A DNA stretch of 57,600 bases from Parachlorella kessleri (Eukaryota > Chlorophyta > Trebouxiophyceae > Chlorellales > Chlorellaceae). A model generated the notes under the pieces. The model was not told the DNA's origin. It did no database searches and worked only from the letters and a program-made list of their open reading frames with translations. Where the stretch lies: contig BBXU01002029.1 of the NCBI GenBank assembly GCA_001598975.1, positions 1 through 57,600 of the forward strand, read 5' to 3'. The position numbers were made by a program, and so were the translations under genes. Below, in pieces: positions 1 through 15,147 of the stretch (its first letter is position 1; each line of letters begins with the position of its first letter).

Positions 1-16
1 CAGCTGGGACCTCACT

Positions 17-508
17 TGCGTCGGGACCCCAATGGAAATAAGGAGGGCTTACAACTCCTTGCTAGCCTGCAACAGGCACCAGGGCCTCAAACCCAAGCCA
101 GCCCCGCACAGTGCTTACCTGGCTCCGGAGCAGTAGCAGCGGCCATGCTGAAGGCTGTCATGGGAGATGTTGTGAAGGCTGGCAGCGGGGAGGCTGTGAA
201 GGCTGGCAGCGGGGTGGTGGTAAACTGAGCTGTCTGCATCAGCAGGCTGCCGGCAGCGCTGCTGCTGGGCTGCGGGCCGGAGGAGTTGTTGTTGTTCAGC
301 AGGCCCCCCATGCCCGCATATGACATCTTCCATATTTGTTGGGCCTGCAGGAAAGGCAGAGATGACCTTGTAAGAAGCCCGTTGCAACTGCTGGGGCCGG
401 GGCACCCTTAGTGCGTTGCACCCAGCAAACCAGGTTTATTTATAGAAGGCGTGGGGTTCTCACCTCCAGGCGCTTCAGTAGCGCCTGCAGAACTGTTGTA
501 TTCATCAT
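17..508 (-). CDS. 5' part of a low-complexity protein gene (partial at window edge)
   Basis: Two exons are clear: 464-508 (starts with two adjacent ATGs, 15 codons, ends at GGAG|GTGAGA) and 119-344 (acceptor CTGCAG, phase 0, donor CCAG|GTAAGC). A third exon near 17-61 is tentative. The more obvious CAG acceptor would instead bring an immediate TAG stop, so the gene either ends there or continues out of the window. The product begins with a short amphipathic stretch (LQALLKRLEAQQIW) and then turns into Asn/Ser/Pro/Thr-rich sequence with a repeated SPLPAFT motif, encoded by a short tandem DNA repeat at about 169-222. I do not recognise the family. The ATG lies only about 64 bases from an opposing ATG at 572. 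Confidence 0.45.
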
Positions 509-571
509 TGCAACGTTCGCTACGCAACAGACGGCAGCGGAACTAGCTTTGACGGGTGAAGTTCTCGATCA

Positions 572-1094
572 ATGAGGCTAGAAGAATATACAAGCGCGAC
601 CGAGGAGCTCGTGAAGAGCGTCAGCTTTCCTCCACAGATAACAGGATACAAGTGCAACCGGTTTGCGGTGGGGTGGCCAGGCCAGAGAGAGACGTACCCA
701 TCGTTCCTCCCGCCATAGCCCCCGCCAGGGACTAAGTCGACATCGCTGGAAAAGAGGCACGGCAAGTGGATCCCTCCTTTCTCATCCAAGGCAGGAGTCA
801 GGGCGGAGCGGTTGCTGTCTTCAGGACCGCACACAGCCAAGGTGGGCGCTTGGTTTCAGCCGCCCCACACATGCCGATCATGCAGGAGTAGCAGGAGCAG
901 CTGGCAGTGGCAGTGTTGTGCAGCCCAATACTTTTTTGACTCATCGATGGACCCATGAGACGGAGCAGCCCGGTTACATCACTTACTTGGGAGGCCAGCT
1001 GGCCAGCATTGTACCTGCGAACGCCCCAGATATCGTTGGCCACGGTCTAATTACCTTCAATGCCAGCGCAGCCCCGCAGCTAGCACCTGTCTGA
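572..1094 (+). CDS. Hypothetical short gene, tentative
   Basis: An open stretch starts at ATG 572 (48 codons to TAG), and a second coding-like stretch runs to a stop at 1092-1094. The 3' part reads as plausible protein: after a possible intron (donor CAAG|GTGGGC at 841, acceptor GTAGCAG near 891) comes VVQPNTFLTHRWTHETE and then GYITYLGGQLASIVP. The NTFLTHRW segment resembles the beta-domain motif of VHL-type proteins (the N-T-Y/F-x-T-H-P-W pattern), but this is a short resemblance only. I could not join the 5' ORF to the 3' part in frame, so exon structure and even existence are uncertain. Confidence 0.25.
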
Positions 1095-1250
1095 GAGGAC
1101 AGCCTTGACTTGGCGCTCAGCTGTAGTGTGCAGCCAGGGCCAGCTTAGTGCAGCTGACTTCCGAACACCCCGGTGATGGAATGGTGTTGGTTTATCCGAC
1201 TGCTTTGCGGCCCGTGGTTGGGTAACAAACCTGCGTACCTGCGTGTGCAG

Positions 1251-3274
1251 ATGAATGTGGAAAAGCTGCAGAAGATGGCCGGGAGCGTGCGGACGGGCGG
1301 GAAGGGCTCTGTGCGGAGGCAAGTCCGCATCGGGGCAGAGCATATTCTTGACAGCCAGGGATGGGGCAAAGGCCAGGGGTTTGACAGAGGGGGGAGGCAA
1401 CCGCGTTGCAGGGTGCATACTGAGCATGCCGTTAGGGCAGGAGAGGAGGGGCGCACAGCGAGAGCAGCATATGGGCAGGCTATCCAGCGCAGCGTGGTCA
1501 GCGGCCAGACTGTGGCAAGGATGTGGCAGGCAGGTGGCATAAGGAGCGGCTGCAGCGGCAAAGTTTGCTGCCGCTGCGAGGAGCTCAGTGACGCTGGCCA
1601 GCCTGCCAGGTTCAGCCAGGCAGGCGGGCTGGGGTGCTGCTTCCCCCTGGCAACATGGCTGGCACGGCATGGCATGGGGCAGGACGTTGAGTAGCATCAG
1701 CAGTGCAGGGGCTTGTTCACTGGAGGCCTGCAGAGACAGTCTGATGTGAGGCTGGGCAGGCTGTTTGCGCAACAGGCGGCGGTGCAGCACAGCTGCTTAC
1801 CAGCAGCAGGAGAACCTCGGCACTTCAAGGGGGGCAGCTTTCGGTCTCTTGGCCAGCAGTTGTGGCTTGGTCTATCACAGGCAGCAATCCGTGCCTGGCA
1901 GCTGCGCTTCCCTTCCTCCATATGTGTTTATGAAGGTTTGGGCTCAGCAACCGGTGTAACTAAATGTGTGTAGTTTATGTCACGCCACCAACCAAGCGCC
2001 GTTCCGCTCTCCTGGCACCTGCAGGAAGAAGGAGGCCATGCACAAAACCGAGGCTGTATGTCGATACACGACTAATGGCTCTTGGCTTCCCGCGGGCACC
2101 TGCAGGAAGAAGAAGGCGGTGCACAAGACCACCTCCACCGACGACAAGCGCCTGCAGAACACGCTCAAGCGCCTTGGGGTGAACACCATCCCTGGCATTG
2201 AGGAGGTGTTGCTGCTGAACAACGACGGCACCGCGCTGCAGTTCAACAACCCCAAGGTGCAGGCGTCCATCGCCGCCAACACCTACGTTGTCTCCGGCCC
2301 CGCACAGCAGAAGCGTGAGTACATGTGGCCATCGGTAGCGTCAGAACATGGGCCACTAGGCAGTCATTATGCGGAGCATGAGCATCACCTGCAGGAAAGG
2401 AAGGCAATTAATGGGTTGAGTGCCGAGTCTGGCTTGGCAGCTCCTTGCATGCATGCACACTGCTTTGGGAGGTATTCCTCAGGGAGCAGCCGTGGAGCCG
2501 TGAAAAGGGTTGCAAAGTCGAATTTGTGACTTCCTGGGCAGGGCTGCATCTGTGAAGAAAGGTCTGGTCTTGCGTTGCAAGCCACCTTGGGTTCCAGGCG
2601 CCCAGGGCGTGACAGCTTTGATACTTTCTCGCACGCGTGGCATAGGTTGTATTTTGTGATGAGCCAACGCAACTTATGGCTCATCACTTTCTCCTGCTCT
2701 TGCGCAGGCGCCCAGGACGTGATGGCGCAGATGCTTGCGGGCATGGGCGGCATGCCGGGCATGGCGTCCATGATGGCGCAGATGGGCGCTGGCGGTGCCG
2801 GCGGCTTCCCCGCCTTCAACCCTGCGGGCGCCGCTGAGGAGCCGCTTGATGATGATGATGGTGAGCGAAACCACCGTGGAAATGGTGCTGGGCTTGTGAG
2901 CTCGGCAGTCTGTGGGCCATGCGCTTGTTTTGGAGGTTTGTCCCTGTCGATATGCTAGGGTTAAGAGGTTAGAGGAGGGACCCCACCAAGGAGGGTTACT
3001 AGAAAGGGGTTGTACGCTGGTCGCCAGTGACTTGCTGCGGTTTCTGTGCCCCGAACGCGCAACAGAACTGGCGGCGCCCGGCTGTGCCAGTTGGAGGCGA
3101 GAGTAGCGTGTCCTGCTGACGGGCCCATGAATCCTGCTGTCGAGCCCCTGCCGAGGGGCCCCTTAAGTTTCGTTGGCATGGGTGTTGTGCTGGCGTGGGC
3201 GTAGCTGACGTTCAGTGTGTGCTGCTGCAGATGTGCCCGAGCTTGTGGAGAACTTCGACCAGGCGGCACAGTAA
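1251..3274 (+). CDS. BTF3: Nascent polypeptide-associated complex subunit beta (BTF3/NAC-beta)
   Basis: Four exons join in phase: 1251-1318, 2106-2314, 2708-2860, 3231-3274 (157 aa). NAC binds ribosomes near the exit tunnel as an alpha/beta heterodimer and shields new chains. The start MNVEKLQKMAGSVRTGG is the family's conserved N-terminus, with the ribosome-binding basic patch GSVRRKKKAVHKT. The NAC domain follows (LKRLGVNTIPGIEEV, FNNPKVQASIAANTYVVSG), and the protein ends with the usual acidic DDDDVPELVENFD. Oddities: intron 1 is GC-AG (AG|GCAAGT at 1319). The linker that in most homologues reads LPGIINQLGPDNL is missing and replaced by a Met/Gly-rich segment in exon 3; I found no exon for it in intron 2. 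Two acceptor regions are duplicated (see repeats). A CAG directly before the ATG suggests a 5'UTR intron. Confidence 0.93.
2011..2130 (+). repeat. Tandemly duplicated acceptor and exon start in the NAC-beta gene
   Basis: The real exon 2 begins after GGCACCTGCAG at 2105. An 81-base-upstream copy, GGCACCTGCAG ending at 2024, is followed by a near-identical exon start (KKEAMHKTE against KKKAVHKTT). Because 81 is a multiple of three and the intervening 27 codons contain no stop, use of the upstream acceptor would insert 27 residues in frame into the ribosome-binding patch. Confidence 0.85.
2595..2722 (+). repeat. Second, partial acceptor duplication before NAC-beta exon 3
   Basis: The exon 3 start CAGGCGCCCAGGACGTGA (from 2705) is echoed at 2595-2612 as CAGGCGCCCAGGGCGTGA, about 110 bases upstream inside intron 2. 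It is a short decoy copy of the 3' splice site and first codons. Confidence 0.6.
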
Positions 3275-4149
3275 GCAGCAGCGGCGGCAGCAGCGAGCAG
3301 CAGCCGGAAGATGTGTCTGGGCTGCTGGGCCCGTCTATTGCTAGTAGCAAGTGGGCTGCGCGTGCAGGTTACGCACAAACCACGCAGGGGCGTGCTTTGG
3401 TTTTGAGGTGTGCAGCAGGAGGCAAGACGTGGGTGCAATGGGACGTTGACGGCGGTCAGACCGCTATTCTGCGGGCCCCAGCTAGGCCTGAATCTGGCTT
3501 GAGTTTGCTTATATCTCTTTGGCAGTAAAAAGCAGCAAGGCTCGAGCCGTGAAACAGGATGGCAGGGCGCCCTGAGGTGTGGCAAGGACCAGCGCCCCAC
3601 CTGATCAAAGGTGTGGCCACAGCCTGAGGGTGTGCATGCAAGGCCCATCGAACGTCTAGAAGACCTTGTGCATGTCGCATGCGCACACAACTGTATGCCG
3701 GGGGCTTGATTAGTTGGTCTGAGCACTGAGACAAGACAAGCACAGCCACACAGCTCAAGCACATAAATCTTCACGAAGAACAGAAGACAGTGAGTATGTC
3801 TGGCAAGGCACCCGGCTGACAGCCATATACAACCGGCAAAGCCCAGCATGCCTCAGCAAACTAGCGACCGGAATACTTGGAACCGGCTCAAGGCATCCTG
3901 CTGACATCAGAGCATTCCTTCACTCCCTTCCCCTCACAACGACAGGGTACCGTCCCACAGTTGGCACTGTATGCCAACACACTAGGTGCAGGTTGAGCCA
4001 GCAATGGTACCGAAACACACGACACACCCAAAACCACAGCAATCTCTTGGACATATCGTTCTACGACCGGTGCTGCTACAGAACACTAGGGGGCCGGTGT
4101 GCCGAATCGCCACCTTTCTGCGGTAATTTGCTTGCCACTGGGTGGTAGC
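3275..4149. other. Convergent intergenic region, no gene seen
   Basis: This stretch holds the 3' flanks of NAC-beta (plus) and the PP2A gene (minus). The open frames present have no recognisable product, no splice-consistent continuation and overlap on both strands. Confidence 0.5.
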
Positions 4150-7729
<3,580 letters not shown>

Positions 7730-8084
7730 GATGCTGAGTCCCCACGCTGCCCGAACCAAGTGTCCAACCGAGACGCTGGCTGCAGATGATCAGAGCTTTC
7801 GACACATGACTCACTCATATACAACCCAAGAAACAGGACCAAGTCAAAGGAGCACAAGCTCGGCGCCTTGAGCAGAGCTCCCGCCGTGCTTTGGGAGCGA
7901 CCAAGATGTCCGTGCGAGGTCCTTTACTTTCAGTATCTAGTTTTTCAAGTGACAGCATCAACCAAAGACACGGTAAGGCTGCAGCAGCCACCGATCACCT
8001 GGGCACGCATCACCCCCCTTCTCCCTTGCTGGCCCTGTGCGTGAAAAACTTGTTAAGACTGTTTGCTTGGCACAGGTGTCCAAG
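7730..8084. promoter_or_regulatory. Shared promoter region of PP2A (minus) and eIF4A-III (plus)
   Basis: The two start codons are 355 bases apart and face away from each other, so both 5'UTRs and promoters must lie here. I see no clear TATA box or other named element. Confidence 0.6.
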
Positions 8085-11000
8085 ATGGCTGCGCCAGCAC
8101 GGTGAGAGCGCCCATGATTTCGCCATGCCTGGCTGATGCAGTCAAGGACGCGCGTGCTTGGCTTTCATGCACCACAGCGAGTGCCAATCAAGCTTGCGAT
8201 GGCGCCCGGGACCTTGGCTCACCTCGCATGTGCCCTTTCCCCCGCTGACAAAACAGGCGGACGGGTGGGATAGTGGAGGGAGATGAGGAAATGGACTTTG
8301 AGACCAGCAAGGGCGTTAAGGTGGTCAACACCTTTGACGCCATGGGCCTCAAGGACGACCTGCTGCGCGGCATCTACCAGTACGGCTTTGAGAAGCCCTC
8401 GGCCATCCAGCAGCGCGCTGTCCTGCCCATAGTCCAGGGCCGCGACGTGATTGCCCAGGCGCAGTCCGGCACGGGCAAGACAAGCCTCATAGCCGTCACA
8501 CTGCTGCAGCTGGTGGACCTGAAGCGCAAGGAGTGAGTCCAGCCCAGGGCAGTGTGTGTGGCTAGAAAGGGCGCAAGAATCAATTTGGTCCAGGGGCAGG
8601 GTGTGGCTGGAAGGACGCAAGAAGCGAGTTGGTCCGGGGCAGGGTGTGGCTGAAGGGGCATTCGATATGAGGCGCAGTGGGCAAGTCCGCCCAGGGCCGG
8701 TGTGCTGAGAAGGGAGCATTTTACATAGTGTGACTTGAAGGGGCATATGGTAGGAGGGCGACAGGCAAGAGAAATAATTTGTCCGAAAGCAGGAAGTAAG
8801 AGCGGAGCACAATCAGGCATCAGCAGTTTGACTGCCGGGCGGTGCGGTACCCGGAAAGGAAAGTTTGCTAAGTAGCTGATACAGGGTGCTTCTTGTTGTC
8901 TGGTCAGAATCCAATTACGCCCCGAAATGGTGTGCTCAGTTTCTGATTCCCCTGGAGAACGTTATTATGATGGTGGCAGGTGGAGCATGCAGCCCTGGGT
9001 CGTGATGGGCCCATGCGGTGGAGCTTGACCACCTTCATGTCCCTCGTCACATCTGATTTGCATTCTTCTGTCCTAGTTGGTCTCACCTCTTCGACTTGCT
9101 CTGCCTTCTGGGCAGGCCTCAGGCGCTGGTGCTGTCTCCCACCCGTGAGTTGGCCACCCAGACCGAGAAGAACATCATGGCGATCGGTGACAAGATGAAG
9201 GTCGTCGCGCATGCGTGCATTGGCGGCAAGAGCGTGGGGGAGGACATCAGGTGTGAGCCAGGGGCATGTGATTAGGTTGTTTGTGCAAAGGGTGGGGGCA
9301 AGCATGCTTGCACACCCTATCTTGCCATGCCACTGGCCCATGTCCTGCAGCCCTGAGGTGGCAAGTCACTAGGGAAGTGTTTGTATTTCGTGTGAGAAAG
9401 TGCAAAAGGCACATTAGTTGGGCTACCGGACGGCTGCCTTCCAGCCCAGCCATATGTGAATGCAGCTGACAAGGCGGAGCATAGTCATTGTGCCAGCCTT
9501 TGTATTGGTATAGCCGCCGTCGATATGCGATTGATTGCTCTGTGGGCTCGCTGGCGCCCTGCAGAACGCTGGAGAGCGGCGTGCACATTGTGTCGGGCAC
9601 GCCCGGCCGAGTGTTTGACATGATTAAGAGGCGGGCGCTGCTCACCAGGTGCGCTTGGTGTCCCCCCAACCCTGCTGCCCAGGCCTGATTGCTGGCATAC
9701 CTAATCTTACTTTATGCAAGCTCTCACGCACTTGTAGGCTGGCCAGCAGCGGGGCTTGTGAGTTTTCTGTGGTAGGGCAGGTGCATTGTTGCTTCTATGT
9801 GACCCCTCTCGCAGCTGAGCTTGTAACCGCATCTGAATGTGGCAATGTCACTGGTAGTTCTGCGTGCCCAAGGTCAGGAAGAGTGAGCAGGCTGCATGGG
9901 TACGGAGTAGAAAGAGCATTACACAGTGCCAACGGGTAATGCTAGATGCCTCTGTGCGGAGAGCAGGAGTTGCAGACAGGTCGGGGCCTGCGACAAAGGC
10001 CCTACAGCGACTCGCACAAGCGGTAATGCGCAGCGGAGGAAATTCATTTCAGTAGCACTGCTGCTTGTCGTCTGTAGGGAGATCAAGACGCTCGTGCTTG
10101 ATGAGGCTGACGAGATGCTGAGCAAGGGCTTCAAGGAGCAGATCTATGATGTGTATAGATACCTGCCGCCAGAGACACAGGTGGGGTTGGCGGCAAGGTG
10201 GTAATACTCGTATATTGGGAGGTGCTACGTTAACCACAGAGCAGTGCCACGGGGCAGCATGGCGCTGGGGCAGCCTGCTGCAGGCAGGGTCTTTCTGTGG
10301 ATGTTGTAAGCGTGAGCTTATAGTGCAGCCCCGTCAGAGGAATGCCAGCCGTTGCCAGGCACACTACTGTCAGACAGGGCGCCCGAATACATGCTGCGAG
10401 AGCTAAGCATTGTCTGGACACTCGAACTAGTGCTGATCAGCTGCAGCAGGCGTGCATCCTGCAAATGCTGGGCAGTCAGTGCACAGCTTGCAGGCCCCAG
10501 GCACCGTCCTTGGGGGCTGCTGACTCAGAATACACTAGGGCAGTTGGCGTGTATGAGAACACGGTCAGGGAACTGCATGCCTCGCACTGCTTGTGCAGCT
10601 TTTTGGCAACATGTAGGGCCAACCCCTGAAAGTTGGGCTGGTTCACGTGGGTGAAGGGGCAACTGCTGCTTGGCAGCACTTAATACCACCATAAATGCGA
10701 TGGTGCGTTCTGCGTGCAGGTGGTGCTGGTGTCTGCCACGCTGCCGCACGAGGTGCTGGAGATGACGCACAAGTTCATGACAGACCCCGTGCGCATCCTG
10801 GTCAAGCGCGATGAGCTGACGCTGGAGGTCAGTCTGCGAGGCTAGGCAGAGGCCCAAGGGCCATGTTGTTAGGGCACCCTGGGTTAGCTCCTGGACTTGT
10901 GGTTGGCTCGGCCTTGGCGGCCCTGCTAGGTGCGGTGTTTATAGGGGTTGTCGAAAGAGGCATTGTAGGCGGGGATGTACCTTTGTTCCTGCCGGGTGTC

Positions 11001-13103
11001 CGCATGTCGTGGTTGGGAGTGTTGCCGGGGGCAGCCACGAGGCGCGGCAGCGTGAAGGTTGGCATGCAGCACAGCATGCAGGGCTGCCACCTTAACCCAG
11101 CAGCTGCTTCCCAACAGCTTGTTACTGCTGGCTGTGAACGGGACCACTGGCTGCCGGCTGCTGCTCACCAGCTACTGGGTGGCGGCTAGCTCCTGGTCCC
11201 TTGTTCACAGTCAGTGCTTGCTGGCTGCTGGACAGAGAAGCTGCTGGGGCGAGGCTGGCAAGCCCTGCATGGTGTGCTGAATGCCCTCCTCCCAGCTGCT
11301 GTGCCCCAAGGTTGTAGTGTATGTGTGCGTGTGGCGGTGGGCGTGAGTGCGGTGGGTGGGTGGGGGCAGGCATCTTGCGCTGCGTTCGCGGCGCATCAAG
11401 CATCAAGCGCCAGGTAGTAGCACATGTTGTCCCCATACTTCTGATTCTCCTGTGCAGCCTACTGAGCGGCTTGCTACCTGGGCCGCTGTCGTCTGCAGGG
11501 CATCAAGCAGTTCTTTGTGGCGGTGGAGCGGGAGGAGTGGAAGTTTGACACGCTGTGCGACCTGTACGACACGCTCACCATCACGCAGGCGGTCATCTTC
11601 TGCAACACCAAGCGGAAGGTGGGTGTGGGTGGGCCAGGTTGCTTGTCTTGGGTGTCGGCAACCTGCAGCAACCCGCTGGTGGTTGTGTCTAAAGCCCGCG
11701 CGGCGGGTGGGTAAGTAGGCCTGGTAGGGTTGCGGGTGCCGTTGCCTCGCAGTACCTTGTGCCACATTAGAGCATTCTTGCATCCACCCTGTTGGTGCAG
11801 TCCGTCGTCAGGTCTCCGTTCGGCCTGCCATGGTAGCAAATCACTGGTCAGTGCACGAGGCAACTGCCAACCTCATGGTCTCTTTGCAGGTGGACTGGCT
11901 AACTGAGAAGATGCGGGAGAACAACTTCACAGTATCCAGCATGCACGGAGACATGCCGCAGAAGGTGCGCAACTTGGGGTGGTGCGGTGCTGCTGAAGTC
12001 ACCTGCTCAGCTGACAATTCCCATGTCCAGGGCCTATCGAATTGAGAGGGTTGAGGGTCTTGCCACATGCGCAGGCGTGTCCCTGCGGCGGTTGGTCCTT
12101 AGTGGGTGCCAGGCCTGTCTTCATTATGACTAAATCTTGCAGTTAACCTTGACTAAGCCCTTGCAGGAGCGTGATGCCATCATGGAAGAGTTCCGCAAGG
12201 GCGCCTCGCGGGTCCTGATCACCACTGACGTGTGGGCACGCGGCCTGGATGTACAGCAGGTGCGCAGGCTTTCGTGCTTGGGGCTTTCACGCCTCCTGGA
12301 AGGCAGCTGCCGGTTGTTGTTGCCCTCCGTTGGCTACAGTTGGGAGATGTGGGGGGAGGGGGGTTGTTAGAGATTGGGCTGGAGCTGCAGTGTTGTTGTG
12401 ATGGGAAGGCTGCTAGCCTGAGCTGGCCCTGAACCGGAAATTGGCGGTTAAGAAAGGCACATCCGGGTGTCTGAGGGTGCGGCGGAGAGGAGCTGGCCAG
12501 GAGCAAGTCGTCATACGAGACCCTGCATCAGCTTGGTGTGCAGTATCTTGAAAGGCAAGCATTTCTTCCACTTGCACCGCGGTTTGCAGGTGTCATTGGT
12601 GATCAACTACGACCTGCCCAACAATCGTGAGCTGTACATCCACCGCATTGGCCGCTCAGGTCGCTTCGGCCGCAAGGTGGGCAGTTGACAAGACCCCCCT
12701 GCAGGGGGCCAGGGTGTGTGCGCTTCATGTGTGTGTTGGGCTCTTAGATGTTGGACAGGAGGCCGACTGTGGTGATGAAAGGGTGCTGTGGATATCACCC
12801 TGTAATAGCAAAATGCCAGCGCAGGTCGTCGCCTCCCCTCACTGAACATTTCCCAGCTATGTCCGCCTTCTGTACAGTGCAATCTAAGTCCCTGTAGCGA
12901 CGGAACCATCATGTGAGTGAAATGCAGCGCTGCATGGATGCCATTTTGCCTTGGCCTGCATTGAGCTTTGTATACCTGGCTGCTTGCAGGGTGTGGCCAT
13001 CAACTTTGTGAAGAACGACGATATTAAGATCCTGCGCGACATCGAGCAGTACTATTCCACGCAGATTGATGAAATGCCCATGAACGTGGCTGATTTGATA
13101 TGA
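8085..13103 (+). CDS. EIF4A3: Eukaryotic initiation factor 4A-III (exon junction complex DEAD-box helicase)
   Basis: Eleven exons in phase (403 aa): 8085-8101, 8257-8532, 9116-9250, 9565-9648, 10078-10180, 10720-10827, 11499-11618, 11890-11964, 12167-12259, 12590-12676, 12990-13103. RecA-like domain 1 has the Q motif ([12 protein letters not shown], about 49-60), motif I AQSGTGKT (74-81), SPTREL, the DEAD box (179-182) and SAT (210-212). Domain 2 has [16 protein letters not shown] and HRIGRSGR (355-362). The signature [11 protein letters not shown] end and the N-terminal [14 protein letters not shown] are eIF4A-III rather than eIF4A-I. The protein clamps onto spliced mRNA as the EJC core and acts in splicing and nonsense-mediated decay, notable beside the unusual splice sites here. 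First exon is only 17 bases. Confidence 0.97.
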
Positions 13104-13646
13104 GCACCCATATCATCAACCGTTTAAGGAATGGTCAAGCCAGTCAGGTGCTGTTGCTGGCATGTTCTAGCACTGGCCACCACATTCAGCCTGCCCATGG
13201 TAGTTTGCTCGGGCCCGCAGGCTGCTGTTTTGTTTCCATGGCTTGGTGAGGCAGTCGGTGTTAGTGGCAGGTAATGTCGACTCGTGCAGTGTCGACCTGT
13301 TTGGGCTGGAAGCAAGGTCCGATGGTGGCTTGCTTTGAAACCCTGGGTCAGTAACCATGTTTCGTGGTGCCTCAAGGACCAGCGTTTGCAGCTGTATGCA
13401 ACGCATTGTTTGTCTAAATGGCATATTTGTTGGGTTGACTCTGCAGTTTCGCTCTTGTGACATGCTTCGGTGTTGCTGGGAAGGGCCTGCTGCACTGTGC
13501 GCTACCAGAGAATTGTTAGTAGGTGTCCTTCTGTGCTTTTTGGGAAGGCGTTGGGTTGCTTAACATGTCAACATGATGGCAGGCTTGCATGATGCCCAAT
13601 TTCAGGAGTCCAAATATGAGATGTTCCAGAGAAGAAAAAGGGTCCA
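13104..13646. other. Convergent intergenic region, no gene seen
   Basis: 3' flanks of eIF4A-III (plus) and the coiled-coil gene (minus). No ORF here has a supportable product. Confidence 0.5.
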
Positions 13647-15147
13647 CTAGGAAACTGCCTGCTGGAGGGTACTCTTCAAGGCCTTGATGGCATCCCTTGC
13701 CCCCAGCATCAGCTTGATGTCCTGACATAACCTCTCGTTCACGGCCTCAGCAGCTGCACATGCAGAACATTCTGGCTTATTACCTGGCAGCAGCTTTGAG
13801 ACCAGCAATGCTTGCTCCTCCAACGCTGACCAGCACTCGAATCCAGGCTAGGAAGCGCAGCATGCATTTCAGCCTTATACGTGCAAAAGCGACTGACCTT
13901 GGAGAGCCTTATCCTTCGCTCGAAGTTGCTGTTGCAGCTCTATTCCCAGAGCCTGTGCCTGACGCAACTGCTCCTCCGCGTCTTGCAACCGCTGCGTGAT
14001 GTGTGGTGGGACACTACTAGACTCCCCCAAAGCAGCCGCGGCGGTTACGCCAGGCAGCATGTGCTGTTTGTGCAAGGCCAGCTGCTGCTGCTGTTGTGCA
14101 AGTAGCTTAAGCTGCTGCTCTTGAATGGCGACGACCGATTGCAAGCGCTCAACCTCTGCTTGCAGCTTGGTCTTTTCTGACAAGAGGGCTGAGTGGCCCT
14201 GCAAACACAGCTTCACAAAGCAATGTCACCCAATAGAGCCAGCGAGCCAGAGGGTTCTGGGAAGGACGTCTGGTGGTACCCAGTCCTCACCTCCATAGCT
14301 ACAACACATGTTGGAGCCCACCTGCTGCTGTTGATTGAGGCTGTACTCCAGCTCGGCACATCGATTTGCCAACGCCAGGTGAGATCCTGAGGTGCAGAAA
14401 CACAACCATTTACATTGTAGGACCTGCATGTGCTTACACTGATTGGAAAAATCCTGAGCAGCGCTCACTTGGCAAGGGCTGTGGTGTTATGGTGGAAACT
14501 CACGCTTACCCGGGAGCGGAGCCAGCGCTGATGTGCTGCAATCCAAGGAGACATTCTCCTTGCCACAGGGGCCTTGCAAGAGTAAATGACATTGTTGACT
14601 CTGCGGTCCTGTCCCCAGGGTGCTGGTCGCCTCCAGATGCTGATAGCACTCCAGCAGCACCCTCAGCTTGGTCTCAAGCATCAGTATACGCAAATCATGT
14701 TGCTGGGTGGAGGATGCATGGTCTACTTCCCGTGCCTGCGGGGTTACAAAGCGGGCTTTTTGTGTCAGCTGCGGGTGCAATGGCAGGTCGTACAGGAGGC
14801 TTTTCACCTGGCGAACACAATTACCACGGCACCGATATCCTACCACTGCAGAGCCAAAGGCTCACCTCCAAGCGCTGCACCAGGGCACTCTTAGCTTGGA
14901 GCTCTGCTTCGAGGTTGGTGCAGCGCTGCTCCGCCGCTGCAAGCTTTTGTTTACTGGTCTCCCCGCGCAGCCGCTGACCAGGACACTCGCTTGGCGCTGG
15001 CTCTTCTGTCACCTGCCAGCAAGCAACTCATCTCCCCTTCGACCAAAGGTTTACCAGCACTTAGGCGTAGTCACTAGGGTGGTTTCCAGATGCACAGACC
15101 TCCGTCAGGTTCTTCAGCAGTTCCTCCAGGTGTTTCTTGGCTGACAT
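13647..15147 (-). CDS. Coiled-coil protein of unknown function
   Basis: Six exons in phase (297 aa): 15100-15147, 14866-15012, 14510-14735, 14322-14386, 13898-14198, 13647-13753. The start is MSAKKHLEELLKNLTE. Heptad-rich coiled coils cover about residues 20-115 and 150-240 (for example AEQRCTNLEAELQAKSALVQ and LLSEKTKLQAEVERLQSVVA), broken by a Gly/Pro/Ser stretch. The C-terminus (NERLCQDIKLMLGARDAIKA) is also helical. No catalytic domain, signal peptide or membrane segment is visible. It could be a Golgi, centrosome/basal-body or cytoskeletal adaptor, but nothing in the sequence decides between these. Donors GTCTGT and GTCAGT are used at introns 1 and 5. Confidence 0.82.

Noticed and set aside
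1080..1790. 236-codon open frame on the minus strand
   Set aside because: It overlaps the well-supported NAC-beta exon 1 and intron 1, is Pro/Leu/Cys-rich as expected from the complement of GC-rich DNA, and has no domain.
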